Assembly: GCA_015680685.1 (NCBI GenBank)
Contig: MNCI01033412.1
Location: forward strand, 144,362 to 208,361
Length of the DNA: 64,000 bases
Origin: Gnetum montanum
Taxonomy: Eukaryota > Streptophyta > Gnetopsida > Gnetales > Gnetaceae
Direction: 5' to 3'
This document shows positions 32,452 to 42,040 of this stretch, piece after piece. How positions within the stretch are numbered: position 1 is the stretch's first letter; the number at the start of each line of letters is the position of its first letter. Made by a program: the position numbers and the translations under genes. Below the pieces are notes generated by a model. The model saw only the letters and a list, made by a program, of their open reading frames with translations. It was not told where the DNA came from and did not search any database.

Positions 32452-32604
32452 AATCCAGACAAAATTTTATTCGAAATTATGAAAAATTTCATTGATACGT
32501 ACCCATTGCGAATTTAATACGCTTCTGTACGCGCTCCCGAATCCGACGCGAACAGTTCGTGAAAATTTGTCCGGAATCGCGAATCTCCGGCGCATAGAGC
32601 ACAA

Positions 32605-32620
32605 CAGATACCTTTGAACG
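32605..32620. repeat. Target-site duplication at the LINE 3' end
   Basis: CAGATACCTTTGAACG matches CAGATACCTTTAAACG at 38376-38391 with one difference. A 16-bp duplication is typical for target-primed LINE insertion. Confidence 0.9.
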
Positions 32621-32626
32621 GGGGGG

Positions 32627-32678
32627 GGGGTTGTTGTTAAGGTGATGTGCTAGGGGTTGTTGTTAAGGTGATGTGCTA
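32627..32678 (-). repeat. LINE 3' terminal 26-bp duplication next to a C run
   Basis: Plus strand has GGGGTTGTTGTTAAGGTGAT then GTGCTA at 32627 and again at 32653. The run of 11 G at 32620-32630 means the sense transcript ends in C. No A-tail is present before the target duplication. Confidence 0.85.
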
Positions 32679-32828
32679 GCTGGAGAAGAAAAATTAAATC
32701 CAAAACCTTAACAGAGCCCAATGTCGCAAGTTGACCCCCCAGTCAACCTGCAACAAGACAAAAGCTTATCGCACCCCCCTGGGACGACAGCTGAAGAAGG
32801 AGATCAAGACACCTAATTCAAAGAGAAT

Positions 32829-33400
32829 TCAGTTGGAAAAGGTAATATTATTGAGAAAGCCTAGTTCGCGACATTGAAGTTGGACATTTCCAGCAATAGA
32901 GCATTTCATACCGTAGTCAAATTCATTGTAGTTTGTGTTATGATACCAAGCATCTAGACGACATTTCCAAATAAAGAAGATAATCTCAAATAGGAGGATT
33001 TTCCAGGCTTTTTGAAGGTGATGCTTAACACAATCATCTTGAAGGATACATTGAGGAAAACTCAGGGAATGATTAGGAAGGAAGACTTGGAGAGATTTAC
33101 ACCATTGCCAAATGTATTGAGAGAATGAGCAATCCCAAAAGACGTGTTGAAAAGAATCATCCGCTTTACAAATGGGGCATTTAGGATGATCAATTCCTAA
33201 AAAAAGAAGCCTATGTCCGATGGGAAGACCTTGATGAACCAAGGACCAAAACAAAAAACGATGCTTAGGTTGAGCCTTGGAAGTCCAAATTCGACGAAAA
33301 ATAGTTTTCCACTGGTGATCCTCAAGATGTAAACTCCAACGTCTATTTAGATTGGAGAATTGAAAAGCTTGCGTATGAAACCAAGATCGGATCGGGCTTT
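32829..33400 (-). pseudogene. Frameshifted C-terminus of LINE ORF2 (zinc-binding region)
   Basis: Continues ORF2 in another frame, recognisable from about 33400 (SWFHTQAFQF, NLNRRWSLHLEDHQWKTIF) to the stop at 32829. It contains HPKCPICKADDSFQHVFWDC, the Cys/His signature of the zinc-binding domain (zf-RVT) that follows RT in plant L1 proteins, and QYIWQW. With this part, ORF2 would total about 1270 codons, the usual length for plant L1 ORF2. One indel between about 33350 and 33405 separates it from the long frame. No start codon of its own is needed or likely. Confidence 0.88.
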
Positions 33401-36400
33401 AGAGATACGTAAAGAGCAAAGAGGGGAACCGTCAGGCCAAAACCAATCTTCGTACCAAGGAGTATTAGTATGCATCTTATGCACAACAAAGTTGGAAAGG
33501 ACTTGCTCAATGTGTTGGTAAATGACAATATCTTGTCTTTGAAACCCCCATTTAACTTTCGCATGTGTCCAAGAGAGGGTAGGAGAATCATTTCTAATAG
33601 TAAATAATTGATCAATATGGTGGAGATTGCGGTCAGCAAAACGATTGGCCCTATGAGAGAATTCATCGTAAAGACAACCTCCATTCTTTTTAAATATAGG
33701 GGACCACCAGATCGAGTGAGTCGACAGAGATTGCAAGCTTATCTGGGAAGGTTTCCATTGTAACAGATCTCGAAGTTGGCTCCAACAACGCCAAATTTGC
33801 TGGAACCAAAAAGAACCTTTGATCTTCTGAGAGTTTTTACTAATGATCCAATTGCTCCAATGAGTATTATGCCATCGTTGGTGTGTACCAAGACTAGAGA
33901 TATTGTGCCTAAAAAGGATCTTCCAAGCTTCATCTCCTTCCATACATCGAGTCACCCATTTGGAGGCCAAGAGAATACTCTGGTGCTCAATAGAGGCAAG
34001 TCCTAAGCCCCCTTGTTCTTTATTTAAAGTGCAAGTATCCCAAGCTACTCGATGAAAAGCTTTGTGATCATCCTTATCCCCCCAAAGGAAATTCCTGAGA
34101 ATGTTGTTAATGCAATGAAAGGAAGATTTGGAAGGAGCCATAAAGGAAGAGTAATAGACATGAGTGGAGCTCAAAATATGATTAGCTACGATAAATCTAC
34201 CTGCAAGAGATAAGGGTTTAGAAGCCCATTTCAAAGCTTTATGTTTCACCTTTTCCACCACATTGTTCCATATGGTAGTGGGAGTAGCAAATAAAGCAAT
34301 AGGGATGCCTAAGAGGGTGAAAGGATCAATAGGAGATAGCCACTTGATATCAAAGTGATAAGTCCAAGGAGGCCTAGGAGAGAAGCTAGATCGAATGGCT
34401 TGCGTTTTGTTCCAATTAATCTTAGCTCCTGAGGCTCTACAGTAGATATCTATGCATTGCAAGGCAGTGTTAAAATTATTATGGTCCTCGATCAAAGTGA
34501 TAAAAGTATCATCTGCAAACTGGCTGTAAACAAGATCATGTCCTTGTTGTGGAAGAGAGATACCTCTTAGCCGCATAGAATCATTAGAAGATCTAAGAAC
34601 AGCTCCCAGAGCATCAGCAGCTAGGATGAAAAGATAAGGGGCTAAAGGGCACCCTTGTCGAACTGATTTTTGAAGCTCAATGACCTTAGAGAAGGATCCG
34701 TTAATGCAGATGACTGAAGAGGCCTCGGACAAAACAAGATCAATATGTCTCTCAAAAGCATTACCTAAGTTGTGGTGTTTGACTATACTTTTTAAAAAGG
34801 ACCAATCAAGCATGTCGTAAGCTTTAGCAAAATCAAGCTTAAGAAGAATAGCATTTTGATTAGTGGAAGAAGCCCAGTGCAAGCCCTCAATAGCAGTAAC
34901 AACATTGTCTAAAATATATCTACCTTGAACAAAACCGGTTTGCTCCTTGCTTATAAGATGAGGAAGAAAGGGTTTAAGTTTATTAGCTATAGCTTTGGCA
35001 ATGATTTTATAGATGACATTTAAAAGAGTGATAGGGCGCCAATTACTTATATTCAGTCGATCTCCTGACTTGGGGAGAAGCTTAATAATACCAGCGTTAA
35101 TCTGCTTACCAAAGGATCCTTCCCTAAGAGCTTCCTTATATACCCTATAAACAGTGTCTTGAAGAGTGGGCCAGAATTTCTTAAAAAATTCTGTGGGAAG
35201 GCCATCCATACCAGGGGCTTTACCATCGTGGAGTTGTTGAAGAGCATTACCAAGATCCTGTTTGGAAAGAAGAGAAGCATCACCAAAGATGGAGCGATTA
35301 AAAGGTGTAATAGCTCCTAAACAAGTGTTAACTGCAGTGGGGTCAATCGCCTCTTTTCGAAAAGTTCGAGAGTAGAACTCAAAGAAGGCCTGAAGAATGT
35401 CATCCTTGGAGGTAAAGATATTATCTTCTACTTGAATAGCTGGAATTTTATGGGACGGATTCCCCCCTTTGAGGAGACGAAAAAAGCCCTTTGTAGCCTG
35501 GTCACCCATGCGAAGCCAAGAGAGACGAGCACGGAGGTGAGCACCTCTCGCTTCATAGTGATCCATTATACGTAGGTTCTCCTTGGCACGTTTCAAACGA
35601 CTAAAGTGAGCCTCAGTAGCTTCATCTTGATTAATGGTGTTTTGAAGTAAGGAAATTTCTTCATGAAGGTTGGACTTGTGAGAACTTAGTTGTGAAGCAA
35701 TCAATTTACCTGCATGTTTGGAAAACCGTTGGAGGCGGGTACAAGCATTTGTCCACCAATCAATCCAACCGTCATCACCGAGGGGTTTAGGATGCAAATT
35801 CCAGATTTGCATCAATAAAGAGCAAAGGGAGTTACTATGAAGAAAGGCAGTGTTAAAAATATAAAGATCGTTAGAAGAGTATGAGTTCCCAGAGTGGGAA
35901 AGAGACCAATGAATAGGATAATGATCTGACAAGACCTGGGAATAATCTGCTTGGACAGGGGCACCGTTGGTAGAAGTAAAATGAATAAGGGGATTAGTAG
36001 ATAGATAAACCCTATCCAATCGAGAAGAGATGTAGGAAGCACCAAGTCTAGCGTTACTCCAAGTAAACCAGTTAGAGGTACTAGAAGAGGAATAGTTTTC
36101 ATTAGCTTCTTGCAACGTTAATTGACATTTCAACGAGAGCCACTCAGAGAGCTCCCTGTTGTCTAAACCACCTCTTTGTCCTCCTAATTTATCCTTTGGA
36201 TGCTCAGTCATGTTGAAGTCCCCAGCAATAATCCATTTAGCTGGGGGTAAATTGTGTCTGAGCCAATTCCACAAGAGCTTCCGATCGGTTGAGTGACAAG
36301 GAGCATAAATGGAGACAATCCCTAAGATCTCATTCGCGTACCGTAATCGAACCCAACTACAATGCCCTAAATTATCACAACCGTGATCAAGAACAGACTC

Positions 36401-36634
36401 CTGCCACTTATTATGGAGAAAAATTATAGCCCCCCCTTTACCATGTTCATGGTGAGTAGAAACATAAGAACTGTTGGGAAAAATGCTCTGGCAGCAAGTT
36501 TGAAGATTGAATCCTTGGATTTTAACTTCTTGAAGACAAACAACGTCAAAGGAATGTCTCTGAATATAATCTCGAACTATATATCTTCTACGAGGGTCTG
36601 AGAGACCCCTAACATTCCATGAACAACACTTCAT
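33347..36634 (-). CDS. LINE ORF2: endonuclease and reverse transcriptase, C-terminally truncated by frameshift
   Basis: An open frame of 1095 codons. Residues 1-245 form an exonuclease/endonuclease/phosphatase (apurinic-like) domain: CSWNVRGL at the start, VVCLQEVKIQ near 31-40, IIAGDFNM near 137, SRLDRVYLS near 206 and SDHYPIHWSL near 235-245. RT covers about 440-760: LLNVIYKIIAKAI, QTGFVQGRYILDN, LLKLDFAKAYDMLDW near 600, RQGCPLAPYLF near 657 and the catalytic YSQFADDTFITL near 705. It nicks target DNA and primes cDNA synthesis there. The start overlaps the ORF1 stop as ATGA, suggesting reinitiation. The last residues (KLFNSPI) are out of frame with the family; the true C-terminus lies in the next entry downstream. 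Confidence 0.95.
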   Translation of the reverse strand: MKCCSWNVRGLSDPRRRYIVRDYIQRHSFDVVCLQEVKIQGFNLQTCCQSIFPNSSYVSTHHEHGKGGAIIFLHNKWQESVLDHGCDNLGHCSWVRLRYANEILGIVSIYAPCHSTDRKLLWNWLRHNLPPAKWIIAGDFNMTEHPKDKLGGQRGGLDNRELSEWLSLKCQLTLQEANENYSSSSTSNWFTWSNARLGASYISSRLDRVYLSTNPLIHFTSTNGAPVQADYSQVLSDHYPIHWSLSHSGNSYSSNDLYIFNTAFLHSNSLCSLLMQIWNLHPKPLGDDGWIDWWTNACTRLQRFSKHAGKLIASQLSSHKSNLHEEISLLQNTINQDEATEAHFSRLKRAKENLRIMDHYEARGAHLRARLSWLRMGDQATKGFFRLLKGGNPSHKIPAIQVEDNIFTSKDDILQAFFEFYSRTFRKEAIDPTAVNTCLGAITPFNRSIFGDASLLSKQDLGNALQQLHDGKAPGMDGLPTEFFKKFWPTLQDTVYRVYKEALREGSFGKQINAGIIKLLPKSGDRLNISNWRPITLLNVIYKIIAKAIANKLKPFLPHLISKEQTGFVQGRYILDNVVTAIEGLHWASSTNQNAILLKLDFAKAYDMLDWSFLKSIVKHHNLGNAFERHIDLVLSEASSVICINGSFSKVIELQKSVRQGCPLAPYLFILAADALGAVLRSSNDSMRLRGISLPQQGHDLVYSQFADDTFITLIEDHNNFNTALQCIDIYCRASGAKINWNKTQAIRSSFSPRPPWTYHFDIKWLSPIDPFTLLGIPIALFATPTTIWNNVVEKVKHKALKWASKPLSLAGRFIVANHILSSTHVYYSSFMAPSKSSFHCINNILRNFLWGDKDDHKAFHRVAWDTCTLNKEQGGLGLASIEHQSILLASKWVTRCMEGDEAWKILFRHNISSLGTHQRWHNTHWSNWIISKNSQKIKGSFWFQQIWRCWSQLRDLLQWKPSQISLQSLSTHSIWWSPIFKKNGGCLYDEFSHRANRFADRNLHHIDQLFTIRNDSPTLSWTHAKVKWGFQRQDIVIYQHIEQVLSNFVVHKMHTNTPWYEDWFWPDGSPLCSLRISKARSDLGFIRKLFNSPI

Positions 36635-37812
36635 TGGGTTTGTGTAGAAGGAAGAGGATCTTCCTCGACCACCAATGCCTTAAAAGAATTTCTAGATTCA
36701 AAGTTGTTAACTAGAGGACGCCGAGCGCTTGTTCGTTTGTAAATGGGCTGGCTAGAACCAGTCGATGAGCGATGCCCTTTAGGGAAAGCACTAAAGATGG
36801 GGTTATCGCGTGTGACTGAGGCATAAGATTTTCGGGTAACACGCTCCCAACTACTAGTAGCGTCTTTTGGGGCCCCTTCTTGGTTAAGAGAGGTCTCGAT
36901 GGCATCAGTATCATCGACTCTCATATCTTCAACTTCGGACACCTTGGCATCTGAAGAAGGAGATTTAGTTGAGGGAACCTCAACAGTATCCTTGCCTATG
37001 TCCTGAGCTATGTTTTGATTTTTTAGTTCTTCACTAACTTGTTCTGCTAAAATTCGCTCAGTTTCAAGCTTGGCTAGTAACTTTGGACATTGAGCTTTAC
37101 GGTGGTTCGGATCGTGACAGTAGTAACAACGGTTAGGAAGTGTAAGATATGTGATTTTTTGAACAAAAGTCTTTCCTTTCACATTAACTTCCAATGAATC
37201 AGGACGTGGCTTTTGCATATCTAGTTTGATGCACACTCTTCGAGTTGGTCGTGGACGAAAACCTGAAAAGGCTTCCATACCGATGACTTCCCCAACTTGT
37301 GCAGCAAGGATATCAACATGGGGAGAAAAATGAGAAGGTAGTCCTGGAAATTCAATCCACACCGGCAAAATACTTTTGCTTGCTTTTTCGGGATCGAAAT
37401 CCTCCTTCCAAGGTTGAAGGACTAAAAAGGATCCATAAACATCCCAAATTGATTGTTGTTTCACAAACTCTGCCATCGCCTTAGTTTCAAAAGCGAATAG
37501 AAAAAAGCCTCTCGTAAGATTGGAAGCTAGGGTTATTCTAATATTACGGGGTTCCCAAAATTTTTTAACCCAATCCTGGAACACCGAGGCAGGAGGAATC
37601 CTACCAGTAAAGAAGCCAATGGTATAAAGGTGAGTAAATGTTTGCACAGTTTGATCAAAGATGTCTTCCGGAAAATCAAAACGTAAAACACAATCAGTAG
37701 CATCCATGTTGGTGGAGCTATCAGGAGGCGGTGAGTCAATGTTGGAGGATTCCATTAATTTACGTTTTTTGCCTCCAACATCCGAGCAAGAAGGGGAAAC
37801 AGATTGGGTCAT
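36631..37812 (-). CDS. LINE ORF1: nucleic-acid-binding protein with DUF4283 and zinc knuckle
   Basis: An open frame of 393 codons. The N-terminus has a basic GGKKRKL stretch at about 14-20. Residues about 40-200 match the DUF4283 type of plant L1 ORF1: FPEDIFDQTVQTFTHLYTIG, WVKKFWEPRNI, LPVWIEFPGLPSHF, and RVCIKLDMQKPRPDS. A CX2CX4HX4C zinc knuckle, CYYCHDPNHRKAQC, lies near 229-243. The C-terminal 140 residues are acidic and serine-rich, probably disordered. In L1 elements ORF1 protein coats the element RNA. The start at 37812 is the first in-frame ATG of the domain-bearing frame, and the stop overlaps the ORF2 start. No internal stops, consistent with a recent insertion. Confidence 0.94.
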   Translation of the reverse strand: MTQSVSPSCSDVGGKKRKLMESSNIDSPPPDSSTNMDATDCVLRFDFPEDIFDQTVQTFTHLYTIGFFTGRIPPASVFQDWVKKFWEPRNIRITLASNLTRGFFLFAFETKAMAEFVKQQSIWDVYGSFLVLQPWKEDFDPEKASKSILPVWIEFPGLPSHFSPHVDILAAQVGEVIGMEAFSGFRPRPTRRVCIKLDMQKPRPDSLEVNVKGKTFVQKITYLTLPNRCYYCHDPNHRKAQCPKLLAKLETERILAEQVSEELKNQNIAQDIGKDTVEVPSTKSPSSDAKVSEVEDMRVDDTDAIETSLNQEGAPKDATSSWERVTRKSYASVTRDNPIFSAFPKGHRSSTGSSQPIYKRTSARRPLVNNFESRNSFKALVVEEDPLPSTQTQ

Positions 37813-38375
37813 ACAGACCCGTTGGGCCTACCCCTAGCCACTTCAAAAAATCAGATAGAAAAATTTTTGTTTGTTTGTTTTTTTTTTTTTGGAATATAAA
37901 AAAAATATAAAAAAAAATAAATAAACAAAACACAATGGAACAAACTCACCCGGTGCATAATGCCGCGGGCACAGTAGAAGGCGAAAGGTCCTACTTGCAA
38001 TGCAGCAAAACCCCGTCCCAGTGATCAGCACGCTGTTCTGCCCTACGTCACAGGCCAGCACAACGAACACTGAAACCCTCGCGCTCGAAAGCAGGCACAG
38101 CGAACACAGAAACCCACCCTTCTCCGTTTTCGAAAATCGGAAGAGCGGCACCGCAAGAGGTCTCTGCGCCGACAGAAGAAACAGCAAAATGCACGCCGAC
38201 CCCGCGGGCTTCAGCAGAGGGAAACAGAACTGCAAATGACCATGTTAAACCATCGTTGCCGCAGCAAAACGCTTTGATTCCGCAGCCACTGAAATCGGGA
38301 CTGAATTGAACAACAACGAACGGAATATTTAGAGCAGGTGAACACGCGAGAGCGCAAGCGTCAACCCTTTTCTTT
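37813..38375 (-). promoter_or_regulatory. LINE 5' UTR, probable internal promoter region
   Basis: Extends from the target duplication to ORF1. It is clearly more GC-rich than the surroundings, with CpG retained between about 37950 and 38350, and has a T-rich/A-rich simple stretch just before ORF1. L1 elements carry their promoter here; no specific box can be named. A 130-codon frame inside (38235-37843 minus) has no domain and I treat it as chance. Confidence 0.6.
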
Positions 38376-38391
38376 CAGATACCTTTAAACG
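38376..38391. repeat. Target-site duplication at the LINE 5' end
   Basis: CAGATACCTTTAAACG, one mismatch to 32605-32620. Confidence 0.9.
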
Positions 38392-38888
38392 TTTCATCTC
38401 ATCAACAGATAAACTTTTATATTAAGTCTTTCTTCTGCATGTTCCTCAACAGCTTTTAAAGAATTTTTAAGCCCAGAAGCTCACCTTAAACTAGATTAAA
38501 TCTAAATTAAAATCCATGTATGATAATGCTATTTCTAAAGCTGAGGGACCTTAATTAAGCTCCATGTAAGTTGATGCTATTTCTAGAGCTTGAGGTTTTT
38601 CAGAGCATGCAAATTAAGGGAGTACGGAAAGATAGTTCAGGTTTTTGGAAGCAATAAAACCTCCGTTTCAGTTTTGGTTAGCTATACAATTTGGGAATTT
38701 CATAAGCTTTATTTTGGAAGATCAAATTGGGAGACCATCACCACGTTTTAGAAATAGCATTGTCAAAATCCTAGTAAATTGAGATAAAAATTAGATTTAA
38801 ATAGGAAAAATTAGTAAAATAAAATGTTATTTCTACTAAAGTTGGCAGCCACTATATTTTTTCAATTTTGGACTATTTAGCTAAAAAA
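38392..38888. other. Unassigned AT-rich DNA
   Basis: Contains a small repeated phrase, ATGATGCTATTTCTA-like, near 38521-38590, but no coding or named element is recognised. Confidence 0.55.
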
Positions 38889-39293
38889 ACTTACATTTAG
38901 CCAATTACAGCCTTTGTGAGATACTTGTTTAATGTTTGTGCTTTTCTATACAAGAGCAAAATGCTAAGGAAAAATAGAGCAAAATGCTAAGGAAAAATAC
39001 TAAGGAAAAATAGAGCAAAATGCTAAGGAAAAATAATGTGTTAGAAGTTAAAGATAGAAAAAGACAATCACATCAAATCAAGTCAATGCTAATAATAAAA
39101 TGATCAAACAACAATAAAGATAAAGAAAACATAAGCTTTAATATGTAGTTACTTATGCTATAAGAAGTGTTGTATAACATATCGGAAATTTAAAATTTCA
39201 ATAATGCTCCATTATATATTTAATTATTACCATTTTGGATGCAAAGATAGGTGCTCTTAATGTGAACATAGTGGTGTAGTAATTTCTTTGTTG
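38889..39293 (+). repeat. Dispersed repeat, copy B, left part
   Basis: Aligns with 29230-29640 of copy A (CTTACATTTAGCCAATTACA at the start). It is cut at the insertion site of element 3 and resumes at 49257. Confidence 0.75.
38953..39034 (+). repeat. Short tandem repeat of GAGCAAAATGCTAAGGAAAAA
   Basis: The unit AGCAAAATGCTAAGGAAAAA is present three times, with an extra partial TACTAAGGAAAAA between the second and third. Copy A has only one diverged counterpart, so it expanded in copy B. Confidence 0.85.
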
Positions 39294-39298
39294 CTTAC
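39294..39298. repeat. Left target-site duplication of element 3 (CTTAC)
   Basis: CTTAC recurs at 49252-49256. Confidence 0.9.
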
Positions 39299-40150
39299 TA
39301 AGGAGCAGCAAGGTATCCCTACAGCCAACCATACAAATCACAAGCGTTCACGTGCAATTTGGTCGAATTCCGTAAACCTTAAGTTCTTAAGTACATTGAT
39401 TCTAAGATGTGAAATCTAATTGGAATGATCGTTGTCCTCTCAGTTCCACTTGTGAGGCACAAGTTTATGGTTAAGTGCAACTGAGGTATATGATTTTTAT
39501 CATTTTGTATTTTATGATTTTAATTGCCTAGAACAAGAATGAAAGGTAGAGGAATTTAATATCTAATTAATCTACTGCCTAGCTAGCCTAGCACAATTAC
39601 CCGTTCCCACTCTCCTAGACATATCCTAAACGCATGTAGCGCTACTAGGTTACCAAACATTAAGCATTTCTAGGCTACCAAGTGCTACATGTATGCTCGA
39701 AGTGATCATGATTGTGTTCATTAACAATTGGAAATTAATTGTTTAACGAAAAGGCATTCAAGTAAAGTGCATGAATAATAAATGCACTAAAGAAAACATT
39801 AATATTTTCTAAGTGTTGCAAGGATTATCAAAAGGGCTCGTCTTTATTCCTGTCACATTGCTTTGCTTAGGTACATTAGTGCTCAAATAAAGGTCCATAC
39901 ACACTCAGACTCCTGTTGTAGGCACTCAAAAAATATTCTAACTCTAGAGAAAATAAACTGCAAGAGCTTTGCTATCTATGAAAAAAACTATACGAAAATC
40001 ATGAGCCCAAGTGTTATATTTATAAGCCAACACATATCTCGTAATATCAGATATTCAACATTGTGTCTCGGACTTCGACATCAAGTATCCGATATTGAGG
40101 CTTTGATATCAAATACCTGATATCAGAGCCAGTCAAAACATGATTCATCA
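39299..40150 (-). repeat. 3' LTR of element 3 (852 bp)
   Basis: Left end TAAGGAGCAGCAAGG is a decayed TGATGAGCGGCAAGG; right end ATGATTCATCA. U3 (sense) contains repeated GATATC/GATATT-type motifs at about 40030-40130 before a TATA box near 40015-40025. Confidence 0.93.
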
Positions 40151-40175
40151 TACCCCCACAACTAAATGAAAATTC
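40151..40175 (-). other. Polypurine tract of element 3
   Basis: Sense TTTTCATTTAGTTGTGGGGG then TA directly before TGATGAATC, matching the tract of element 2. Confidence 0.85.
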
Positions 40176-42040
40176 ATCGTTGAGTAGGTATGGGATTATT
40201 GACTGACATATAAACTGACTCAAGTGGAACAAATAAACTTTGAGTGCCCATGTGTACAGATTTACAATCTTTTACAAAATTGGGTGTTCATGATAAGAGA
40301 AGTGAACAACCTAAATAAAATTGACATCCAACTTCTCTGAACAGTTGAAGAGCGAGAGAGAAGATCCAACGATCATGAATGGTCCTCATTATGTGGTACT
40401 GCCACATCATCCTTGGTGAAGATAGTTCCACTTTCAATCTATGCTTCCCACTGTAATCACAACAAAATCACAGATTAGTGTGCAATGTGTAACATATAGC
40501 TTTGAAGTACCTCGTCTCATTAGTGGTCACACTTGGCTAGGTTGTGATTATGGTAGATTAATTCCTTTAGTAGTGTTAGTGGGGAAATTGATAAATAGGG
40601 TAAAATGGATAAGCGGTCCATTATTAAATTCGAAAAAGTTCAAACAGGATGAAATGTTTAAAGAGGATGTAAGAATTCATAATAGTAACAATAAAAGATT
40701 TCACCAAAAAATGTTACGAAGATGCACACAATTGGATGTCATTGATGGGGAACACAAAACGATTTGATTGTGAGAATGTCTAAGGATACAAAACTTAACT
40801 AATCCAACCAAAAGATATGCAAGTGGATCCTCCCCAAAGTAGGCATAGGCTTTGTATGCCCTTGCATAACTTCAAACCAAGGAGTCCATGGGTCCCATGG
40901 GTGATTAATGGCTACAAAAAGTTAAGTACAAAAACCCAGAAGAAACTACTTAAGAATTTTGACACATCAAACTAGAACATCGAACAAGAACATAAAACTG
41001 ACAGTGAGGTGAGACATGGAAAGCATAGATGGATGAGAGAGAGAGAGTGGAATGGAATTCTTAATTAAGGTCACATGAAGTCCCTTGTGAATTTTTTTGT
41101 TAAATAATTTGATAAAATTCATCATTAGTCTAGACCAAAATCAACATGTTTAGTGACTTCGCATCGCCATTCTAAGACTAGTCCACTTTCCTAAGACACA
41201 AGAGTGCTCCAGAGAACAACCATCGCTCCTTCTTAGAGAAGAAAAGAGAAGTAGAAAGTGAGGAAGGGCCTTAGTTAGAGGGGACCTTTAGGCATGGATA
41301 ACATGTCTTTCTAGTCCCATAAATAGTGCTTGTAGCTTGTTTATTTTGTCTAAGGGGTATGCTTTGAATTCCCATCATTTTTTGGGTGATGAGAACTACA
41401 CCATGCAAAAACTTATTCAACTTCCTTTTATTGCTCAACATGGAATGATAAGAAATCCATGAAAACACACATGCACCCAAGTAAATAAAAATGCACAAAG
41501 AATACCGAATCCCATTGAAGTCACAACCTATTCAAACCTTTGAATCCTTTCCAAATCCAAAAACTACCAAAGTCATAAATTCATTATAGTTTTATTAATG
41601 AAAAAGGAATTACACATTTCTAGAATAAGGAAAAGCATAGAGTTTGTGGATGCGTGGATGTTGTGGACTCACTACTTGTTGCATGAAAAAGAAACCATGT
41701 CCTAGTTATCAGTAACAAAATTCAAAGCTAGAATCCAGACATGAACAATAAAATAACTAAATAGTACATACCCACATCAATTGAATCACACTATACCCAG
41801 TTGGAAATAAGATGCTTATTATTAAAATAAGATAAGAAAATCACATTTCAATAAAGAAAAATATATAAGAAATTGTAAAATACTCAAGAGAAAGAAAAAG
41901 AAAATGTACTAACGATGTTGCAAAACAAAAACTTTGAAAAATTAATAATGTAGAAAACAAAAAGTGTAAAATATAGAATGTGTAAAAAAAATATGAAAAA
42001 TTGAGGAGCCACTTATATGGTTAGCATGGATGGCCATCTC
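40176..42040 (-). other. 3' spacer and short alternative tail of element 3
   Basis: Sense: T-rich start after integrase, inverted repeat at 41354-41407, acceptor-like TTGTGATTACAG ending at 40451, then about 275 bp shared with element 2 (TGGGAAGCATAG, ACTATCTTCACCAAGGATGA). The internal promoter module and extra ORF of elements 1 and 4 are absent. No conserved reading frame. Confidence 0.75.
41354..41407 (-). repeat. Conserved spacer inverted repeat (element 3)
   Basis: Sense arms GGTGTAGTTCTCAT and ATGGGAATTCAAAGCATACC around a short A-rich centre; one copy only. Confidence 0.8.

Larger units (their letters stand above)
30481..32604. other. Low-copy-looking noncoding DNA with short tandem duplications
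   Basis: Composition is more balanced than the surrounding retroelements and no element matches elsewhere in the window. No domain-bearing frame was found; the longest (32076-32312 plus, 78 codons) is low in evidence. It holds the duplications at 31001-31161 and 32368-32451. It is the left flank of the LINE. Confidence 0.55.
32621..38375 (-). mobile_element. Nearly intact L1-type LINE retrotransposon
   Basis: Minus strand, about 5.75 kb between 16-bp target duplications. Sense order: 5' UTR (38375-37813, relatively GC-rich), ORF1 (37812-36631), ORF2 (36634 to 32829 with one frameshift) and a 208-bp 3' UTR. ORF1 and ORF2 overlap by ATGA. The sense 3' end is not poly(A): it ends in a 26-bp duplication and a run of C. 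Compared with the LTR elements it has hardly any premature stops, and its target duplications differ at one position, so it is by far the youngest coding insertion here. With the frameshift it lacks the ORF2 C-terminus and is probably not autonomous. Confidence 0.95.

Noticed and set aside
31200-32600. Possible terminal inverted repeats of a DNA transposon (GATTCGTGATTC near 31230 versus GATTCGCGATTC near 32580 in reverse complement)
   Set aside because: Similarity is short and not at matching ends, with no target duplication or transposase; probably coincidental.
33343-33684. 113-codon minus-strand frame beside LINE ORF2
   Set aside because: Out of frame with the RT and the zinc-binding region; overlaps the 3' end of the real ORF2 frame without any domain.
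37843-38235. 130-codon minus-strand frame with hydrophobic start
   Set aside because: Lies entirely in the LINE 5' UTR and runs into a poly-T/A stretch coding KKKK; no domain. Most likely chance in GC-rich DNA.
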